From contig JBCCUK010000003.1 in the NCBI GenBank assembly GCA_039196965.1, positions 62,001 through 126,000 of the forward strand: a DNA stretch of 64,000 nt, given 5' to 3'. This DNA is from CALLCD01 sp039196965 (GTDB lineage Bacteria > Pseudomonadota > Alphaproteobacteria > Caulobacterales > Hyphomonadaceae). Below are positions 59,500-64,000 of this stretch, piece after piece (the stretch's first letter is position 1; each line of letters begins with the position of its first letter). The position numbers and the translations under genes are program-made. Under the pieces are notes generated by a model. The model saw nothing but the letters and a program-made list of their open reading frames with translations, was not told the DNA's origin and did no database searches.

Positions 59500-60450
59500 T
59501 TAGCCTGCTTTAAGGCCATTCTGAAGTGTCGCGACGAGTTTCGCCGCAGCTTGTCCATAGTCCATGTTCAATTCTCTTACTTCGGCAAAGAGCGCAGAAC
59601 AATCCAGCCATACCGATGCAACATTTGGGCGCTTGTCGGTCTCCTGCTCGAGCCAGTTGAGAACTGCGTAGCCCATGGCCTGAAACGCCATGTCGTCAGC
59701 CGCCCCCTTGGACAGGATTTCGCTCAATGCAGCGTCTGAGGGCCTTGGTAGACCGCGCAGAAAGTTCTTTGTCGCATTGAGAGATGCGAGGCCTGAGGGG
59801 CTTGCCAGCTGTGCGCCGCGCCCCGGACGTCCTCCGGCGAGATCGCGGGCTGCGGGATCTAATGTCTCTTCTTCAGATATCTGTTTCAGAACTGCTACCG
59901 CCTCTTCATCGCTCAAAGCCTGCAGGCGCAACAAGCGGCATCGGGAACGGATCGTGGGTAGCACGGGCTGCGTATTATGAGAGATCAGAATGATCAGGCA
60001 TTGGGCTGGCGGCTCTTCCAGCGTTTTAAGAAGCGCATTGGCACCAGATCGGTTCATTTCATCCAGTGAGTCGATCACACCCACACGCCAACCGCTAAGG
60101 GCCGGCTTCAGCGAGAAGAAATGGTTGAGCTCCCGTATCGCATCGACCGGAATATCTTGTTTGACCTTGCCTTTTTCATCGGGACGCCGGCTGATCCAGC
60201 GATAGTCCGGATGCCCATCGGCGAGCATCTTCTGAATGACTGGGTCATCGGCTGGTGCATTCAGGCTATCGGGCTGACAATCTGCACCAAGTACGCGGGC
60301 AGCCATGCGCCGTGCGAGCAGCGACTTCCCAATGCCCGACGGTCCTTCGACAAGCCAGCCATGATGCATGCGCTCGCTTGCCAGAGAATCAACGAACAGC
60401 CGCTCTGCTTCAGCGTGTCCAATGATCGGCCAGGCTGTATCGGTGCTCAT
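59500..60450 (-). CDS. holB: DNA polymerase III subunit delta-prime
   Basis: A 316-residue clamp-loader protein. P-loop EGPSGIGKS near the N-terminus, then the segment MNRSGANALLKTLEEPPAQ and the SRCRLLRL motif typical of delta-prime. The ATG at 60450 overlaps the tmk stop (ATGA); the frame open upstream lies inside tmk. In relatives metG often follows; here tatD follows after 9 bp. Confidence 0.92.
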   Translation of the reverse strand: MSTDTAWPIIGHAEAERLFVDSLASERMHHGWLVEGPSGIGKSLLARRMAARVLGADCQPDSLNAPADDPVIQKMLADGHPDYRWISRRPDEKGKVKQDIPVDAIRELNHFFSLKPALSGWRVGVIDSLDEMNRSGANALLKTLEEPPAQCLIILISHNTQPVLPTIRSRCRLLRLQALSDEEAVAVLKQISEEETLDPAARDLAGGRPGRGAQLASPSGLASLNATKNFLRGLPRPSDAALSEILSKGAADDMAFQAMGYAVLNWLEQETDKRPNVASVWLDCSALFAEVRELNMDYGQAAAKLVATLQNGLKAG

Positions 60451-61103
60451 GCGCGGCCGGCACCCGATAGGCAATGCGCTTCGATGGTCGCCCAAGCCTC
60501 TTCCAGCAATCGTCCGGGTGCTTGCTCAGCGTCGAGGACAGTACATCTCTCCGGGTTGCGCTTGGCGATCTGTAGAAACGTTTCCCGGACAGAGCGATGA
60601 AATGCGAGCGGACGGGCCTCAAAACTGTCATCTCCTTCAGCCCGCGAGGCCCTACGCTTCAAAAGTATTTCGGGATCGGCATCGAGTATCAGGGTCAGGT
60701 CTGGGCGAGACCATTCGAGAACAGCCGCCTCAAGGGATAACAGTGTGGCCATGGCGACCTCACCGCTAACGCTTTGATATGCAAGTGTTGAGTCAGCAAA
60801 GCGGTCGCATAAAACCCACTGGCCGCTCTCCAGCGCTGGACGTATCAGTTTTTCCAGATGGTCCACGCGCGCCGCATTCATCAGCAGAGCTTCTGTAAGC
60901 GGCGAGATTTCGGTCTCTTCTGGTGGGTTCAGCGCGACGGATCGAACTGCTTCTGCAAGCGGTGTCCCGCCGGGCTCTCTCGTTATGACGGTGGAAATGT
61001 CGTGCTCTTTTGCACGATCCGCCAGCGCTTTGATCAGGGTTGATTTTCCGGAGCCCTCACCACCTTCCAGGGTGATAAAACGCCCTTGCAGTGCACCAGT
61101 CAT
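60447..61103 (-). CDS. tmk: Thymidylate kinase
   Basis: A 218-residue dTMP kinase. P-loop GGEGSGKST near the N-terminus, the DR motif LCDRFADSTLAYQ, and the lid RRASRAEGDDSFE. It makes dTDP for DNA synthesis. It overlaps both the dacC stop and the holB start by 4 bases (ATGA), so the three are translationally coupled. Confidence 0.94.
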   Translation of the reverse strand: MTGALQGRFITLEGGEGSGKSTLIKALADRAKEHDISTVITREPGGTPLAEAVRSVALNPPEETEISPLTEALLMNAARVDHLEKLIRPALESGQWVLCDRFADSTLAYQSVSGEVAMATLLSLEAAVLEWSRPDLTLILDADPEILLKRRASRAEGDDSFEARPLAFHRSVRETFLQIAKRNPERCTVLDAEQAPGRLLEEAWATIEAHCLSGAGRA

Positions 61104-62248
61104 GCGTCGTCGCCCGACAGCAGTCTGCTCAGTCCTTCGGCAGCTCTTCCGACAAAGCCAAGCTTAGATACGTTTTTCAGTGCAAATACCGGCGCTCTCA
61201 CCGGTGGCTGGCCTTCTAGCGTTATGACGAATTCCCCGATCTGGTCTCCAGCTTCTATAGGAGCCTCCAATGGCCCGTCATATACGATCTCGGTCTTCGC
61301 GTCGGTGAACGCGCGCTTGTGGCCACTGATATCCAGTGGTTCCTGCAAGCCGACTGGCACGCTGCGCTGCACACCGAGCCAGACGTTAATTTCGGCAAGT
61401 GGTTGATCATTCGGCTCAAGAGTTCTGGTTTCAAAGGCCGAAAATGCGAGGCGCATAAGCCGCTCGGCCTCCCGGGCGCGCCTAGCCTCATTTTCCATTC
61501 CGTTAATGACGATGATCCGCCGAGCATCGTTTTGAACGGCGGAAGCTGTAAGGCCATATCCAGACACTTCGAGATGTCCGGTTTTCAGCCCATCAACGCC
61601 GTCCAGACGACCGAGAAGCGGATTGCGATTAGGTTGGCTAATGCCACGCCACTCATAGGTCCGTTCATTGTAGAACGGATAATATTCAGGAAACTGGTCA
61701 ATCTGGATCTGTGCGAGCCTTGCCAAATCGCGCGCCGAGATCCGATGGCCATCGGCATCAAGACCGGTCGAGTTCTTGAAACTTGCGCTTGTCAGACCGA
61801 GGTTTTGGGCGAGGGCGGTCATTTCTCCGGCAAATGCCGCTTCCGAGCCAGACAATCCCTCCGCGAGTACGATACAGGCATCGTTACCCGACAGTACAAT
61901 GACGCCGCGAAGAAGTTCTTCCACTGTGGGTTCGTCGCCGATTGCCAACCCCATGGTTGACCCACCGGACGCCCAGCCGCCTTCCCGCCAGGCCCGCTCA
62001 CTGGTCACGAAGCGGTCTGATAATGATATTTCACCGGTCTTCAGGCGATCGAAAATGACCTGCACCGTCATCATTTTCGTCATAGAAGCGGGTATCATCT
62101 CCTCGCCTCCGTTTTTCTCGAAGAGAATGGTACCCGTTTCGTGGTCAAGGATTACAGCGTGGGTCGCCTCCGTCTGAATAAGGGGAGCCTGACTGGTGGC
62201 TGCCAATGGGTGAAAAAGTGCAAAGAACAGCAGATATGCGAGCCGCAT
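61100..62248 (-). CDS. dacC: D-alanyl-D-alanine carboxypeptidase (PBP5/6 type)
   Basis: A 382-residue secreted serine peptidase: signal peptide (MRLAYLLFFALFHPLAATSQA), SxxK as SMTK (55-58), SGN (119-121) and KTG (221-223), then a PBP5 C-terminal beta domain. It trims the terminal D-Ala from peptidoglycan stem peptides. It is the second gene after rlpA, 237 bp downstream. Confidence 0.93.
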   Translation of the reverse strand: MRLAYLLFFALFHPLAATSQAPLIQTEATHAVILDHETGTILFEKNGGEEMIPASMTKMMTVQVIFDRLKTGEISLSDRFVTSERAWREGGWASGGSTMGLAIGDEPTVEELLRGVIVLSGNDACIVLAEGLSGSEAAFAGEMTALAQNLGLTSASFKNSTGLDADGHRISARDLARLAQIQIDQFPEYYPFYNERTYEWRGISQPNRNPLLGRLDGVDGLKTGHLEVSGYGLTASAVQNDARRIIVINGMENEARRAREAERLMRLAFSAFETRTLEPNDQPLAEINVWLGVQRSVPVGLQEPLDISGHKRAFTDAKTEIVYDGPLEAPIEAGDQIGEFVITLEGQPPVRAPVFALKNVSKLGFVGRAAEGLSRLLSGDDA

Positions 62249-62485
62249 GTGTCGAACAGCATCCTCTCGTTCAAGCTGGCAATGAACAACCAGCGCGCCC
62301 CATTTCCCTCTAAGGCGTAGAAAAGAGCGTGTTCGGTGCCGAGGTCAACGCATGATTAAGCTCAAGACACAGTTCTTTTGTAAAGCGGCAGTTGAGACCG
62401 CAGAAATAGCAAAGACAGGCAGAGGCAGATTTTGCTGCGCCCAGGCTTAATCATTGATTTTTCGTAAGATCTCGTATGGTTGGGT

Positions 62486-63649
62486 TCACTTATCGGAGCT
62501 CACCACAACACCATCTGCAACCCCTTGATTTGCAAGCTGATCTCTCATCGCACGAGCAGTTGTGCGATCCTCAAACGGCCCTGCCAAAACCCGGAAAAAA
62601 TCTCGCCCACGAATGTTTACAGGCACGACTTTTACAGATGTCCGGCGTTGGAGTGAGCGATGCAGCCGCTCGGCGTTGGAAATCTCCGAAAAGGAGCCAA
62701 GCTGAACAAAAAACTCACCGATAGACGGCGGAGCTGGAAATCTAACCGCCTGGGGCTGGCGCGACGGCTGTGCCACCGGTTCGACCGGGCCAACAGGTTC
62801 TGGTGCTTGGGTCACGGAACGGCTCGGATCTGGCCAATCAGATACAACAGGGGCAGGGCCAAGATATCGGACCCGAACATTGCCCTCGCCTGCCCCAAGA
62901 ATACCGATGATTTCAGCGGCGCGGTCGGAAAGCTCGATCAAGCCGCCGCCCGCTATGGGACCGCGATCATTGACGCGCACCACCGTCTCAAGTCTGGTTT
63001 GGGAATTGATAACGTGGACGAGGCTCGGCAACGGTAATGTTGGATGAGCAGCCGACAGGGCGTTTTTGTCATATATTTCGCCATTTGCCGTCGGCTGGCC
63101 GGCGAGATCGGCGGAAATCAGAGTGGCCACCCCTACCCTGTCATACTTTGAATCCGCAGCCGGATTAAATGAAACGCCGGATACCGGGCGAACTGGTATT
63201 GCTGCTGTTGCAGCAACGGGGGTGACTTGCAGTTCTTCGGCCGCTGCAACCCGCGCAGCTTCTGCTCGGGCATCAAATCCACCTGCGCCTATGGCAGGAT
63301 CAAGCGTGAACACTTCCGTATTCTGCGCACTCGTATGATTTGAAAGTGCATATTGTTTTGCCGCGGCTGGCACTATTGCAGCCTTGTCCGATGAAAATCG
63401 AATGGGATCAGCTGATTGAGCCTGCCGCGCACCCCCTGCCCCATAAATCGTGTCTGGCTGGTCGGGGTATCTATATTCAAGCCGCTTTCCGGTATCGGGC
63501 TTGTCTGCAGACAGAGTTGCAGCTGCATATTTTATGGGAGCTGGCTGTCGATCAGCGGATGCGCTCAATGGCAATGTGGCGATCAGGGTTATGCATGTGG
63601 ATGCAAGAAAGACACTACGCGTTGCCCTGGGCGGCCATATCTGTCTCAT
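62486..63649 (-). CDS. rlpA: RlpA family septal lytic transglycosylase-like protein with SPOR domain
   Basis: A 387-residue exported protein: signal peptide (ends near LPLSASA), a low-complexity region, a double-psi beta-barrel (about 170-260; VATLISADLAGQPTANGEIYD, VVRVNDRGP), and a C-terminal SPOR domain (about 310-387; FFVQLGSFSEISNAERLH, FRVLAGPF) that targets denuded septal glycan. It may be a glycan-cleaving enzyme or a structural septum protein. There is no Cys lipobox. Confidence 0.88.
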   Translation of the reverse strand: MRQIWPPRATRSVFLASTCITLIATLPLSASADRQPAPIKYAAATLSADKPDTGKRLEYRYPDQPDTIYGAGGARQAQSADPIRFSSDKAAIVPAAAKQYALSNHTSAQNTEVFTLDPAIGAGGFDARAEAARVAAAEELQVTPVAATAAIPVRPVSGVSFNPAADSKYDRVGVATLISADLAGQPTANGEIYDKNALSAAHPTLPLPSLVHVINSQTRLETVVRVNDRGPIAGGGLIELSDRAAEIIGILGAGEGNVRVRYLGPAPVVSDWPDPSRSVTQAPEPVGPVEPVAQPSRQPQAVRFPAPPSIGEFFVQLGSFSEISNAERLHRSLQRRTSVKVVPVNIRGRDFFRVLAGPFEDRTTARAMRDQLANQGVADGVVVSSDK

Positions 63650-63899
63650 AGAAACCTCGTTCTGCGGTTCATGACCCCAGCGTTTTGCTGGGCGAAGCCA
63701 GGTGGAATGTCACCGGGCTCGATGACATGGTTACCAGAATCTGATGCAGGTTTGGTGAACAAGGTGTTGCGCATTTCGCGGCTCTCGGAACTTTCTGTTA
63801 ACCAAGCGTCGGCGGAAAATCAGGCACAATAATGACTATAACTGCAGCCTCAGGTCTTGCATTTGAAAACCGAGTGTCAGATGAGTTGCGGCGGTCACC

Positions 63900-63989
63900 G
63901 GGCAGGTGGCAGAGTGGTTGAATGCGGCGGTCTTGAAAACCGTTGAGCGTGCGAGCGTTCCGGGGGTTCGAATCCCTCCCTGCCCGCCA
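63900..63989 (+). tRNA. tRNA-Ser (anticodon TGA)
   Basis: A 90-base class II tRNA with encoded CCA. The acceptor GGGCAGG pairs with CCTGCCC, the anticodon loop CTTGAAA has TGA at 63934-63936, and a long variable arm follows. The T-loop GGTTCGAATCC is intact. The discriminator base is G, as in tRNA-Ser. Confidence 0.97.
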
Positions 63990-64000
63990 GTCGCGGCCAA

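Overview
The window is chromosomal DNA of an alphaproteobacterium. Gene order is the main reason: an ftsB-pdhA junction, a lipoyl-carrying E1 beta subunit of pyruvate dehydrogenase, dusB-ntrB-ntrC-ntrY-ntrX-trkA-trkH-hfq-hflX, a fused ispDF gene, and an rlpA-dacC-tmk-holB-tatD cluster are alphaproteobacterial arrangements. A TonB-dependent receptor, several lipoproteins and a likely diamino-sugar pathway fit a Gram-negative heterotroph. The genus cannot be named from the sequence alone. No insertion sequence, prophage or CRISPR array was seen. Almost all of the window is ordinary core genome.

Layout. Bases 1-6835 hold the end of ftsB and the pyruvate dehydrogenase operon (pdhA, pdhB, pdhC, lpd), with DUF3291, MAPEG and GFA genes inserted between the subunits. 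Bases 6869-10012 hold a minus-strand enoyl-CoA hydratase, a cysteine hydrolase and an acyl-CoA/acyl-ACP ligase, where many relatives have lipA. Bases 10217-12449 hold COQ10/RatA-like, cinA-type and ispDF genes. Bases 12559-24180 are one long plus-strand run: dusB, the two Ntr two-component systems, the Trk potassium system, hfq and hflX. Bases 24247-32600 hold mazG, a deoxyhypusine-synthase-like gene, two NUDIX genes, rsmD, tadA, a surface lipoprotein, a TSUP permease and an acyl-CoA dehydrogenase. Bases 32670-40853 hold an AsmA protein, tRNA-Asp, a gene-poor AT-rich stretch, a small orphan gene, a PQQ sugar dehydrogenase and a TonB receptor. Bases 41080-42808 are a queCED operon. Facing it tail to tail is the most unusual gene of the window, a TIR domain fused to a ParA-type ATPase (42798-44111). 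Bases 44314-49456 hold aroG (class II), a MATE transporter, HU, an unknown protein and an oxidoreductase. Bases 49631-56719 are a plus-strand run: a gnnA/gnnB-like pair, an SDR, nadE, a DapB-like dehydrogenase and a GT87 transferase. Bases 56796-63649 are minus-strand: a MoxR ATPase and the rlpA-dacC-tmk-holB-tatD-MBL cluster. A tRNA-Ser closes the window.

Points that stand out: the TIR-ParA fusion; an NtrC without the GAFTGA sigma-54 contact loop; an MBL-fold gene with a CTG start and an in-frame amber codon; a PdhC with Gly in place of the catalytic Asp; a QueD without its catalytic Cys; and a TatD with HxN instead of HxH.
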